A stretch of DNA of 64,000 nucleotides, taken from contig CP142451.1 of assembly GCA_038049695.1 (NCBI GenBank), forward strand, positions 8,988,001 through 9,052,000, written 5' to 3'. This stretch comes from Cinnamomum chago. Lineage: Eukaryota; Streptophyta; Magnoliopsida; Laurales; Lauraceae. Positions 33,680 to 44,035 of this stretch are shown here, one piece after another (position 1 is the stretch's first letter; every line of letters begins with the position of its first letter). The position numbers were made by a program, and so were the translations under genes. The notes below the pieces were generated by a model. The model saw nothing but the letters and a program-made list of their open reading frames with translations. It had not been told where the DNA came from and searched no databases.

Positions 33680-35208
33680 GTAGGACTTACCATGTTAACA
33701 TTGTTACTCTTCTAGGCCATTGTTATGAGCGTTTCTAAAAGAGCACTCATCTATGAGTCCATGTCCAATGATCATTCTCTTGAAAAATTCATCTATTCTA
33801 ACGAATCGGGAGGAACACAATGCAATTTAGATTGTGAAAAGCTATTACAAATTGCAGTTGGCATTGCGCAAGGAATAGAGTATCTAAACCGTGGTTGTAG
33901 CACGCGTATTCTACATTTTGACATCAAGCCTCATAACATTCTTCTAGATGATGAGTTCTGTCCCAAGATTTCAAATCTTGGGTTGGCTAAGCTAAGTCCT
34001 AAACAAGAAAGCATCTTTTCAATGCAAGATGCTGGATGGACTGTAGGATATATCATGAACGGACCTACATATTACGCTCCAGGTGAATTTTGAAAATGCT
34101 AAAGATTTGAATTGGCTTGTATCTGTCCCACATATTTCTAATAAACAGTTGCCCTATGTCTAAATGTTGTTATCGCCCTACGTCACAAAACCATATTGAA
34201 AACACTTTCTCTTTCTACATCTTTTCGCCAAGACCCTTTTTGTGCCGTTCTCTCTCGACATTTTCTTTCTACTGACTACACAACTGAAGATGACCAAATC
34301 ACCATTGGACACACTTTAATCTTCAAGTAATATATATAAATCAGGCCTTAGGATTCATATATTTGGATAACTTGAGTTAAATTTAACTAAAAATTTTGCT
34401 TTTTTACCATGAACCCACAACCAACTATAGTGAGTTATTTTTACAGCTAAGGTAAGTACAGGTAACCAAATTCTTTAGATCCAAGTAGAAACCCTTTGGA
34501 AGCCCAAATTGGGTAATTGGGTGCTTGCCTAAATCATTATTTCAGGGCATCCAAACAACAAAAATTAAAGAAAATGTTATCTTAGGGTATTTTGATGATG
34601 ATGAATTGATGATCACTTGGGAGAGATAGTGGGAAAACCCTTCAATTGGGCAGGACATCCGACCATGGAAATTTTTTTGTGTATATTTAAATGAAATACA
34701 CTCTCTTTTAGTATTAATTTTTTTTATATCATTTCTTTTAAGTCACTCTTTTGGTATTGTTAATGTGAAAAAAGTCTAGCACCATCGTGCAAGAATCTAG
34801 CACCACACAAATAAAAATCCTACATTTGCCACTAGGATATATTGCCCCTAAAGTGTATTGTAGAAACATTGGAGGAGTTTCTTACAAGTCAGATGTTTAT
34901 AGTTATGGCATGATGGTGTTAGAAATGGTTGGTGGAAGAAAGAACATTAATGCAATAGTGGAGAACACCAGTAAATATATTTTTCAGACTGAGTTTACAA
35001 TCACATAGCCTTGGAAAATAGTGTAGAATTGATTGGAATTGTGGATGAAGAAGAGAAAGGAACTGCTAGGAAAATGGTCTTGGTAGGTCTTTGGTGCATT
35101 CAGACAGATCCCAAAAATAGGCCTTCAATAAATAGAGTGGTGGAGATGCTTAAAGGAAGTGTTCAAAGCTTAGACATGCCTCCAATGCCATACCTTTCTT
35201 CTCCTTAA
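33680..35208 (+). pseudogene. LRK10-like kinase relic with internal insertion
   Basis: It starts mid-kinase (GGTAGGACTTACCATGTTAACATTG) and has [31 protein letters not shown] and KISNLGLAK (DFG changed to NLG). It reads as far as VGYI, where a 789-bp insertion occurs. It resumes at 34833 with GYIAPKVYC (APE changed to APK) and continues to the normal C-terminus DMPPMPYLSSP, with another frameshift near 34980. Gly loop and transmembrane exon are absent. Loss of DFG and APE plus the insertion make it inactive. Confidence 0.88.
34054..34842. other. Insertion inside kinase relic, flanked by 10-bp direct repeats
   Basis: TAGGATATAT occurs at 34044-34053 and 34833-34842, at the point where the kinase homology breaks and resumes. 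The 779 bases between have no counterpart in other copies. I see no clear terminal inverted repeat or LTR. A 9-10-bp duplication would fit a Mutator-like element, but without ends this stays open. Confidence 0.5.
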
Positions 35209-35663
35209 TTATCATGCCAAGGTTTTTCTACTGCATAGTATGAGAGGAAAAGATTCTAAAACCTTTTTTTTTTCTTTTTTTTTTTAATATTTTTTTTGCT
35301 ATGATGTATTTTTCTTTGCTACATGAAATTAGTGATTTTTGGAAGCTGATTTGTTTGCAATATGAATGTTCTAAAAATAATCTTTCCATACTGAGTTTAA
35401 GTTCTCTTTCTTTTTATATTTGTCTCTCTATTTTTCTCTGGTAAATACCAATTAAGATTGACTGGCTCTTGTATAAGACAACAAGAACTTCACTCACATA
35501 TGTTAGGCCCGCCCAATATTAGATTTATCAAGTATAATACACTTAAATATAATATTAAAAGAATTACAAATCAGTAAATAACTAAATATGGTCTAATTTA
35601 GAATTTATTTTTTAAAAATTAATTAAAGTAAATAAACTTAATTGAAAATCATCTATCTTGCAG

Positions 35664-36718
35664 GTGCATGCTCAGCTGTAGGAGCCCTCCTTCCAGTATG
35701 CATTGTTGTCTTTATAAGCAAATATGTGAAGAGAACATATGACAGTAACAACAATGTGGAGTCATTTTTAAAAGGTTATGATTCACTTGCCCCTAAGCGC
35801 TTTCGTTATTCAAAGCTAAAGAAGATGACCAACTCTTTCAAAGATAAATTAGGAGAAGGCGGCTATGGTGGTGTTTTCAAAGGAAAGCTCAAAGATGGTC
35901 GCCTTATTGCAGTGAAAGTATTGAACAACTCCGAAGGCAATGGAGAAGAATTCATGAACGAAGTCACTAGCGTCGATAGGACTTACCATGTTAACATTGT
36001 TACTCTTTTAAGCTTTTGTTATGAGGGTTCCAAAAGAGTACTCATCTATGAGTTTATTTCCAAGGGTTCTCTCGAGAAATTCATCCATTCTAACATATCA
36101 TCAGGAGGGGGAACAAAACCTGTTTTAAATTGGGAAAAGCTATTTGAAATTGATGTTGTCATTGCGCGAGGACTAGACTACCTCCATCGAGGTTGTAGCA
36201 CACGCATTCTACATTTTGACATCAAGCCTCACAACATTCTTCTAGATGATGTACTTTGTCCCAAAATCTCAGATTTCGGGTTGGCTAAGACATGTCATAA
36301 ACAAGAAAGCATTATATCAACACAAGACATGAGAGGAACGATAGGATATATTGCCCCTGAAGTGTTTAGTAGAAACTTTGGAAGAGTTTCCCACAAGTCA
36401 GATGTTTATAGTTATGGCATGATGGTGCTAGAAATGGCTGGTGGAAAAAAGAACGTTTATACAGGAGTGGAGAATACTAGTGACACATATTTTCCGCACT
36501 GGATTTACAATCATATAGTCTTGGAAGATAGTTTAGAATTGATTGGAATTGTAGAAGATGAGAAAAAAGAGATAGCAAGAAAAATGGTCTTGGTAGGTCT
36601 TTGGTGCATACAGACAGATCCCACCAACAGGCCTTCAATGAGTAAAGTGGTGGAGATGTTTGAAGGAAGTGTTCAAAACTTGGAAATGCCTCCCAAGCCA
36701 TACCTTTACTCTCCTTAA
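35664..36718 (+). CDS. Orphan LRK10-like kinase exon, gene G
   Basis: An uninterrupted last exon (acceptor ATCTTGCAG|GT at 35663/35664; 350 residues) closely related to gene A: transmembrane helix, [16 protein letters not shown] lysine, HFDIKPHN (non-RD), DFG, APE, ending MPPKPYLYSP. Substitutions at usually fixed sites (GFCYEG to SFCYEG; AVGIARG to DVVIARG) hint at relaxed constraint. No mini-exon and no intact ectodomain exon lies between gene E/F and this exon; about 130 bases of gene A-like intron precede it and then homology ends. It may be a 5'-truncated duplicate, or a last exon reached from a distant first exon. Confidence is high for the exon, low for a functional gene. Confidence 0.6.
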
Positions 36719-38085
36719 TGATGTTGTCAAGGTTCTTTTCCTGCATTATTTTAGTCATTATTTTAGTCCACTACATGAAACTAGTGGTATTCGGATGCTG
36801 ATTATTCTTGCAAAATGACTGTTATAAAACTTATCATATTCTAGATTGGATTGTGTTTTAAGGCAAATATTTTTTTTTTTTTTTTATTTTTTTTTTTGCT
36901 TTTTGGCTCACTAGCCAGGAGGAAGGATTTCAAATATATATGGTTTAAGGCAAATATGAATTTGGAAATCTAAATGATTTTTTTAACAGAGAATTTGAGT
37001 CCCACAATTACTAGCACATGGGGCTGGACCATCCATCCCTGGTCCCAAGGCCAAGTAGCCCGGTGTCTGAGCTTGGGCCCGCTATTGTAGCCCGATAGCT
37101 AAATGGACTTGGTCTTGGCCAGTCCTGAGGCAATAATAGACGGCTCGTATCTTTTGCCCAACAGGTTCACAATGGATGCACCGAATATATCATGAATACG
37201 ATCGGCCTGGACCCGACATTTGATAGGTCTTAAAAGCTAAATGGGCTATGTTTGGACTATCTTCACCCATTTGGAATCCATCAATTAGTCTTGATTTGAA
37301 TTTGGCCCTGGTATGTGCCCAAAATTCACACTATATGAAACAATTCTAACCATTTGCTTAGAGGAATCTTTGAAAAAGTAAGGACTAAAAGTGGTTTATT
37401 CTTTTTTTTTTCTTAATTTATAACATCTAATAACGACTTGTTTGGTAACTTTACTAGTAAAGTGAAGTGAGGTGAATGATTAAATTAAGAGATCGTAAAA
37501 TGAGAGGGGTCAAATCAAAAGGTAATGGCTTTTATCATTTAGAGAAATGAGAATGTAGCTTTTTTGATTTTTTTTTTAAAGATTTGTTTTTTCCATTTTG
37601 TGGCATAAAAAAGTAACTTTTTCACTTGTTTTTTTATAAAAAGTATAGTTTTTGTAAATATGGTGCTTTTTTTTATTTTGCCCCTTTACTTTTAGTGTCT
37701 CTTGAAATGACTTTTCACCGCATTTCACTAGTAATTCATTGTTACCCTTTTTTTTTCTCTTTATCTCTATTGTGTAGCTAAAATTGAGGACCGTGAAATC
37801 ATTAGTGGGCTACAAAAGAATTTCACGCTATTTCTACGAGGAATTTCTATCCAACACAAAGTAGGCCTACTGCCAAATCAATCTTTGCAAAAATATGTTT
37901 ACTTTTATAATATTTTATCTAGGTATTCATGTTAAAGTTAGCATTTTAATTGACCATTTTAGTGACATCTTATGAAGGCTATAAGGAAAGGGATATTTTT
38001 CTAAATGGTTTAAATTTTTTATAAGTGGGTCTATTCGGTTAGTGATCGTCATCCTTGCAACCCTAAAAGAAATTATTGGCTCCGC
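36719..38085. other. 3' flank of gene G and spacer
   Basis: 36719-37430 matches the gene A 3' flank (2526-3220) but carries an extra T-rich segment near 36865-36945. 37433-37790 contains GTTTGGTAACTTTACTAGTAAAGTG and an inverted-like counterpart CACCGCATTTCACTAGTAATTC, possibly an old MITE. 37690-38085 matches 21240-21690 upstream of relic 2. No gene is seen. Confidence 0.4.
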
Positions 38086-38091
38086 CATTAT

Positions 38092-39100
38092 GCTCTCCTT
38101 CTGGCATGCAATGTTATCTTTATAAGCAAATGTGTGAAGCAGGCGTATGAAGATAACAATAATGTGAAGGCATTCCCTCTTCGGAATTGGTGGTGCCATA
38201 TTAGAACTGGTGGTGCCATATTAGAACCATTTTTACATAATTATGCCTCTCTTGGCCCATAAGTGATTTCGTGTTTCGGTTCTCAAGACTGAAAAAAGGC
38301 GACCTATTCCATCTTAACGATAGATTATGCGAGAGTGGCTATGGTGGTGTTTTCAAAGGAAAGCTCTTTGGTCACCTTGTTGTAGTGAAAGCATTAACTC
38401 CAAAAGCAATGACGAAGTCGGTAGCATCGGTGAGACTTACGATGTTAACATGGTAACATTGTTACGTACTCAGGCTCTTTGGTCACCTTGTTGCAGTGAA
38501 AGCATTGAACAACTCCAAAAGCAATGATGAAGTCCGTAGCATTGGTACGTGGGACTTACCATGTTAACATTGTTACTCAGGCTTCTATTACGAGGGTTCC
38601 AAAAGGGCACTTATTTATGAATTCATATTCAATGGTTCTCTTGAAAATTTCATCTATTCTAAACAAACTGGGAGTAATACAACGCATATTAGATTTTGAA
38701 AAGCGCTACTCAAAATTGCGGTTGGAATTGCGAGAGGACCTACATCAAGCCTAACAACATTCTTCCAGATGATGAGTTTTGTCCCAAGATTTCAAATTTC
38801 GGGTTGGCTAAGATATGCCCCATATGAATGCAAGATATGAGAGGGCCGCACGATACATTGCCCCGGAAGTATATTGTAGGAAATTGAAGGAGTTTCTCAC
38901 AACTCAGATGCTTATAGCTATTGTATGTTGGTGGAAGAAAGAACATTGATGCATGACTGATAATATCAGCGAAATATAAGTTTCCGCACTGGGTTTACAA
39001 GAACATAACTTTGAAAAATAGTTTAGAATTGACAGAAATCGTGGAAGAAGAAGAGAAACAAATAGCTACGAAAATGGTCTTGGTAGGTCTTTGATGCATG
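38092..39100 (+). pseudogene. LRK10-like kinase relic 3
   Basis: Degraded transmembrane-kinase exon: CTCTCCTTCTGGCATGCAATG (transmembrane), Gly-loop [11 protein letters not shown] near 38333, an internal partial duplication (CTCTTTGGTCACCTTGTTG at 38365 and 38476), LIYEF(I), then KISNFGLAK. The catalytic loop is deleted as in relic 1 (CTACATCAAGCCTAACAACATTC). Homology runs through PEVYC, KKEIA-like and VLVGL-stop. Multiple frameshifts; related to relics 1, 2 and 4, which share the same deletion. Confidence 0.85.
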
Positions 39101-39183
39101 CCATTTATATATATATATATATATATGACATTTTCCTAATGTTACTAGGAAAATACAATAAACAAGACCATTTTCCTAATGTC

Positions 39184-39359
39184 TTTTTTTTTTTTTTTTT
39201 TGATAATGCAAGGTTCCCAGCCCTTTCGGCCAGAATAATCTCTATGGGCCCAGAAGAGAAAGCCGGGTAAAACTCCTTGTGGCTCTAGTGTGGTAGTGTA
39301 GTTTCGAATCCACAACCTCCGGGTGTAAACCGTAGTCTTAGACCAACAGAGTTACCCCA
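39184..39359 (-). mobile_element. tRNA-derived SINE
   Basis: Read on the minus strand, the element begins GGGGTAACTCTGTTGGTC (A-box-like), has a B-box-like GGATTCGAAAC (39301-39311 on plus), a tRNA-unrelated body and a 3' A-tail (T-run 39184-39201 on plus). A tRNA-like head, about 175 bp and a poly-A end fit a plant SINE. It sits in sequence downstream of relic 3. No clear target duplication was identified. Confidence 0.7.
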
Positions 39360-40403
39360 TATCATTCATATAATCTCATGCATTCATGACATGGGTGTTC
39401 AATACAATCACACATGTCAGAAAATGGTCACGGTAGGTCTTTGATGCATGTCATTAGACATACCCTACCAAGACCATTTTCCTAATGTCATTCATATTTA
39501 TATACATAACATTTTCCTAATGTCAATCATATATACCATGTCAGAAATACCTACCGAGACCATCCAAAAATATAAATGCATTCATATATAATCTAATGTC
39601 ACTCGAACAACTGACATGAGGGGTTCCAACCAAATGTTATAAATGTGTTGTTGGTCTGACCCTAACATTAGATTGGCTGTTGCACAGGACATGGCATCAA
39701 TTTCACTCTTAGTGTGATTTTGGGCCCGACATTAAATATTTCAAGTATAATACACTTAAATGAAATGTTAAAAATATTCATGTTTTTTTTTAATCTACAT
39801 TGGAGCCCCTCTATTAACATCTGAAAGAATGAAACACACACAGAAAATGCCACTGGAATATGGCAAAATTATACTTTAACATGTTTAGGGCCCACAATAA
39901 GATTGATCATATATAGCGTACCTAAATAAAATATTACAAAAAGCTTGATGTGTTTTTTATATACATGATTAAGCTAAAGTGCAAATTGTATTAGAAAAGT
40001 GGGGAAGAAAAGTTGAGAACCAACTCCCCCAAAAAAAAAAAAAACAGGGGAAAACGAGTAAAGCCAAAAAGTAAATAATTACATTGGAGGGTCGTCTTCC
40101 AAAAAATATTTAATAGGAGAGTAGGTCCAAAGAAAAGCTTAGAAAATAGATCCAGCAAGGGCCTATTCAAGATGGGGGCATCTATTTTTAAATGTTTGCA
40201 ATTTTAAACAACAGATACTGAATCTAGTCAATCTCAAATCCAAGTCTGTCTTGGTGGGCCTGAACATTCATTTGGGTCCAACATGCCTCACTTGGATACA
40301 TGTTTAGAGCTCGAAATCCTGATCAGCAAAGTTTAGGGTCACAAGCCCGTTGGAACTATGCAGTTTACTTTCCTCCTGAAAATTGTTGGGTTCTTTTTAA
40401 AAC
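39360..40403. other. Intergenic, short dispersed repeats
   Basis: Fragments such as ACCATTTTCCTAATGTC and GGTAGGTCTTTGATGCATG recur (39103-39190, 39418-39500), apparently small local duplications of the relic 3 tail. No gene is seen. Confidence 0.4.
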
Positions 40404-40660
40404 ACGGAATATACTGTGTGAAAGAACATTAATGTAGCATTGGAAAATAGTTTAGAATTGTTTGGAATTGTGGAGGAAGAAGAGAAGGAAAATGCAAGGA
40501 AAATGGGTGTTAGACCACTGGTGGTTGTTGGGTGAATACAGACATGTTCCACAAACTGGCCTTCAATGAATATAGTGGTGGAGATGAAAAACAAAGTATT
40601 ACAGGCTTTGAATTTTGAAATGCGTCCGAAGCCATTTACCTACCTTTCTTTATGATCATC
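40404..40660 (+). pseudogene. LRK10-like kinase C-terminal relic
   Basis: GTGAAAGAACATTAATG, then LENSLELFGIVEEEEKENARKM-like sequence, then VVEM and MRPKP-like tail (ATGCGTCCGAAGCC). This corresponds to subdomain X-XI and the C-terminus with frameshifts; the rest is missing. It is the counterpart of 51092-51375. Confidence 0.75.
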
Positions 40661-40999
40661 CCAGGGTTCTTCTACTGCATAATATTAGAGGAAAAGATTC
40701 TACCAAACTGGTTTTTTTTTTTTTTTTTTTTTTTTTTCTAACATATTTTCCTCTAATACATGATATACAATTAATTTTATATATGGAAGATTTACACATA
40801 TGGAATATTATATCATATTTCTTTGGAGGTACCATTTTCACATGAGTATACATTAAACGATTAGATTTTACATTGGTAAAATCTTCATCTATCTCAAAAT
40901 CTATAAAATGAATATGTTGGGCTTTTATTGAGTCAATTATAAATTTGAATCGTTCGGGTTCAAAACCTAGGCAAAAATCTGCGTAACTTAGGCAGAAAT
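40661..40999. other. Segment duplicated at 51376-51705
   Basis: AACATATTTTCCTCTAATACATGAT, TATGGAAGATTTACACATATGG, CTTTGGAGGTACCATTTTCAC and AATGGTTCGGGTTC-like blocks recur in the same order near 51440-51670. Homology stops near 41000, where GC-rich sequence with the ERF fragment begins. A T-run lies at 40712-40737. Confidence 0.6.
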
Positions 41000-41320
41000 T
41001 TAATATAATATCAACTGTTTTTCCAGATGAGAGACGGTGAGGCCTCTTGAAGGGGTCCGATGTCGGTGAGACCAAAGGAGGGAGGGAGGGAGGGAGGGCC
41101 GCTGGGGAGATGCAGACCACGGCGACAAGAGAGTTAAAGCTCCCTGCCAAATCAACGCACGCCAAGCTCGGTGGCGGACGCCCCTGTAGTGCCTCTTCTC
41201 GCCGGAAACCTTCGCAGGCTGTGGTCCGTACGATCCGGCCGCTCCAACTTCGGACCAGGAGAGAGGGAGATCTTGAGCGAATGTCCACGAGGAGATGCCG
41301 ATGCCGGAATGTTCTCCCAT
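41000..41320 (-). pseudogene. AP2/ERF transcription-factor gene fragment (antisense)
   Basis: On the minus strand a frame beginning at 41320 reads SYGPQPAKVSGEKRHYRGVR at residues 30-49. EKRHYRGVR is the conserved start of an AP2/ERF DNA-binding domain (usually followed by xRPWGK(F/Y)AAEIRD). Here it changes after YRGVRHRAW to unrelated sequence, so the WLG and later AP2 elements are missing. Upstream residues (DLPLSWSE) loosely resemble ERF group IX leaders, but that is inference. The segment is GC-rich unlike its surroundings and ends in a (GGGA)n run. Most likely it was captured or transposed from a gene elsewhere; it is not functional. Confidence 0.55.
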
Positions 41321-42418
41321 CTAGGCATCCACAGAAACCAGCCTCCCATCGTGAAATGTTTAATTTGGCCAATGCTTTGATTCTGTCAACGCTTTATTAC
41401 TATCCTTTGGGGCCCTTTATGAATTCGGAGACTGGGTGGAGACAATTGTCCTCCGTCCATATTTGTGTTGTGAACCATTTCTCCCCTCTTTTAATTCTAA
41501 AATTTACTCTGTCCTAGTGCTCACACACTCAAACACAGGCTCCCCCAAGCCCCTCACCATCGGGCAACAGCCTGCATATTGGTCTACAATTGTTTCAATG
41601 GAAGGGAGATACTGAGCTTCCAGTGGCTTGGCAATATTGCCAAATCTCATTAGAAAAGATACTTTGGATCTCAACTCGGTCATTAATGAATAATTTAACA
41701 TCTTAAATTGACAGAGCACCTCTATGTAATTGAGAAGACAGGTGAAGAAAGTCCCTCCACGACATATCCTTTCTCACCAGGGTTGTGTCTTCTCATTCTC
41801 CTCCTATTACATATTGCTGTTGCCATCTCAGTTTCAGTGCATCAAACCAAGGATTTAGGGTGCCCGTGTTTTTTATCCATGAGGCCCCATTAATGAACAC
41901 CCCAGCTGTGAATTGAAAAACCTCCCTCCTCCCTCCTGCTGGTGATGACCTTGAACCCTGGCCAATTCACCCTCTTGTTGGTCCTTGCCCCCGGACCCTT
42001 ATTCCAATACTTAGCACAGAACAACGTCTTCAGCTCAAAGTCCCCCTTCCACCCTTCTCCGGCGCCGGTATATTCGAGTCCGGCATCGGACCCCTTCAAG
42101 GTGACAGACGGTGAGGCGCATCTGGTAAAACAGTTGGTAGATGAGAGAGGCGAGGCGACAAGGGTAAACTTGGAATTACATAATACATTGTGCTGAACTG
42201 GACCTAAAAGAATAATTGCATTATGTACTGAACTTGGTTGTCCAGGTGGCATGATCTCATTCCAAGTTTCCTTGGAATGAAAAAAGAAAAAGAAAAAAAG
42301 GGTCTTCTATACAAATACAAAAAATTGTTTCACATCCTCTCCCCAGCTCTTGCACCTCCTCTGGCCGGCTTCAGGGCGAATCAGAGGATAATGCCGGTCG
42401 CGATCTACGTGAGCAACG
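41321..42418. other. GC-rich mosaic next to the copia insertion
   Basis: Contains short GC-rich, coding-like patches (41940-42200, 42340-42418) in several frames, without a family I can name. A CGGCATCGGACCCCTTCAAG segment (about 42081) is the reverse complement of one near 41050, suggesting a broken inverted duplication. The copia element interrupts one such patch. Confidence 0.35.
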
Positions 42419-42896
42419 TGTAAGGAAATTAATTTAGGCTCATTACTTGGACCACAAGTCCTTTCCTTTCTAGAAGTATGGTCATAATAGGAATTCCGTT
42501 TTCATAGGATACATATGCTATAATTTCTCAAAAGGTTTCCTAATGAGATAGTTTCCTTAATATTCTCTACCTTGATGGACGGTTGAGATTAAATCTAAAG
42601 TAAACCTAATTGGAAATTTGGTCCTCTCTCCACCTATAAATAAAGCCTTTGGTCCATCACAAAGGTTACACACAAAACCTCAACATATTAAGGTTTATAG
42701 GCAAGGAGAGAGAAACCGAAACCATTCACCCAGCCTCTTCTCCGACGGATCTCAACAACAGCGCCATACAGCAGGATCGGAAAGCTCTCTGCATCAGGAT
42801 GTCTGGAGGTACTCTTCAACTTATTTAAGATTAAACCTTACCTGTGATTATCATGTTGTTCACGATCTTAGGGTTCATGTTAATGATGATATAACA
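42419..42896 (+). repeat. 5' LTR of copia element
   Basis: Starts TGTAAGGAAATT and ends GATGATATAACA; a TATA-type CACCTATAAATAAAG near 42640 probably drives the transcript. It differs from the 3' LTR by two substitutions near 42767-42772 (CATACAGCAGG versus CAGACAGTAGG). Confidence 0.97.
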
Positions 42897-42898
42897 TA

Positions 42899-42910
42899 TG
42901 GTATCAGAGC
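42899..42910 (+). other. Primer binding site (initiator Met tRNA)
   Basis: TGGTATCAGAGC, the standard plant retrotransposon site complementary to the 3' end of initiator methionine tRNA, two bases after the LTR. Confidence 0.93.
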
Positions 42911-44035
42911 ATGGTTTTAGAACACATGATCGTCCATTAATTAGGGTAATTTTTGCATCGCCATAATCGGCAAATACAGATCCGTTTATGACTCCTTTTT
43001 GCAAAAATTATTGATCAAATTATTATAACCTGCATGAATGGTTTAAATTTATGTTATTCCGCAATTTCAATTTGACTACGACTGTTTGATCGTGATTTAT
43101 TTAAAGTTTTGATTTTTTTTTATTATTATGATGCATAAAATTCCTGCGTCAAAAAAAAAAAAAAAAAAAAAAACGGGTGTGGGGGTTTGGTTTTCCAGTT
43201 GGAACAATTAAGGGCTAGGATGGGTCGGATCCACAATCTAACTGTACCTGAGAGAGTCAACGGTTCTGATTCAAAGAGTACATGTGGCCCACCCGACTAA
43301 TCAACCAGCCCAACTTCTGTGAAAGAAATCCACAAGGCTGGCCAGTGGCCACTTCAAAATTAATTCATATTTAATGCGGCCCACACACGTTATGACCTAT
43401 GCCTCTGTGCTGTTGTGATATTTAGTGCATTTTCTTCAACTCTCCTTGTGTGAATGTGCCAATGTAATGAAAGTACAGACACCTTAAAGTGGCTACTATT
43501 TATTGACCAATTAATCGACCACTGAAGCAGACCTTGGAAAGGGTCAAGACTCGGGTGACAGGAGAGGAAAGTCGGGCAGTCCGACGGGATGGGGCTTTCA
43601 GGCCCAACGTCGGACTGCCCTCCGGGGCTCGGCCTCCTTATCAGTACTTTTCATATATCGAATGATCTATCATGAATGCATGTAACATATCATGTTTATG
43701 TTCATATTAAGCTAATTTTGATCACCAAAGTTGTATGCTTATGGTTAGGTCTCACCACAGTGACCCTAATAATTAAACACTGATATTTGGCCCTAATAGT
43801 ACCATCATGATGTTTACATTACATATTGTTCAAGCGCATGAAACTTTTAGTCGCCCACAGGTGGATTATATTCATACGTTTGAACAATAATTAAGGATTG
43901 TTTGCTCATAATTAAGAGTAACATCACTCATTAGCACCACCTTGAATATGACAACCTTAGATGGTATAATGTGTAGAAATTATGGTGACTACCCACAGGA
44001 GCACCTAAATTTTATGTCGTATATATTCAGATCTT

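Noticed and set aside
34054..34842. Mutator-like assignment for the insertion in the kinase relic
   Set aside because: The flanking repeat length fits, but no inverted termini are visible; left as an unclassified insertion.
39290..39359. Possible tRNA gene on the minus strand
   Set aside because: A and B boxes are degenerate, the cloverleaf cannot be completed, and a body plus A-tail follows, so a SINE fits better.
41047..41517. 156-codon plus-strand frame over the ERF fragment
   Set aside because: Arg/Gly-rich frame created by GC-rich antisense sequence; the AP2-like motif is on the other strand.
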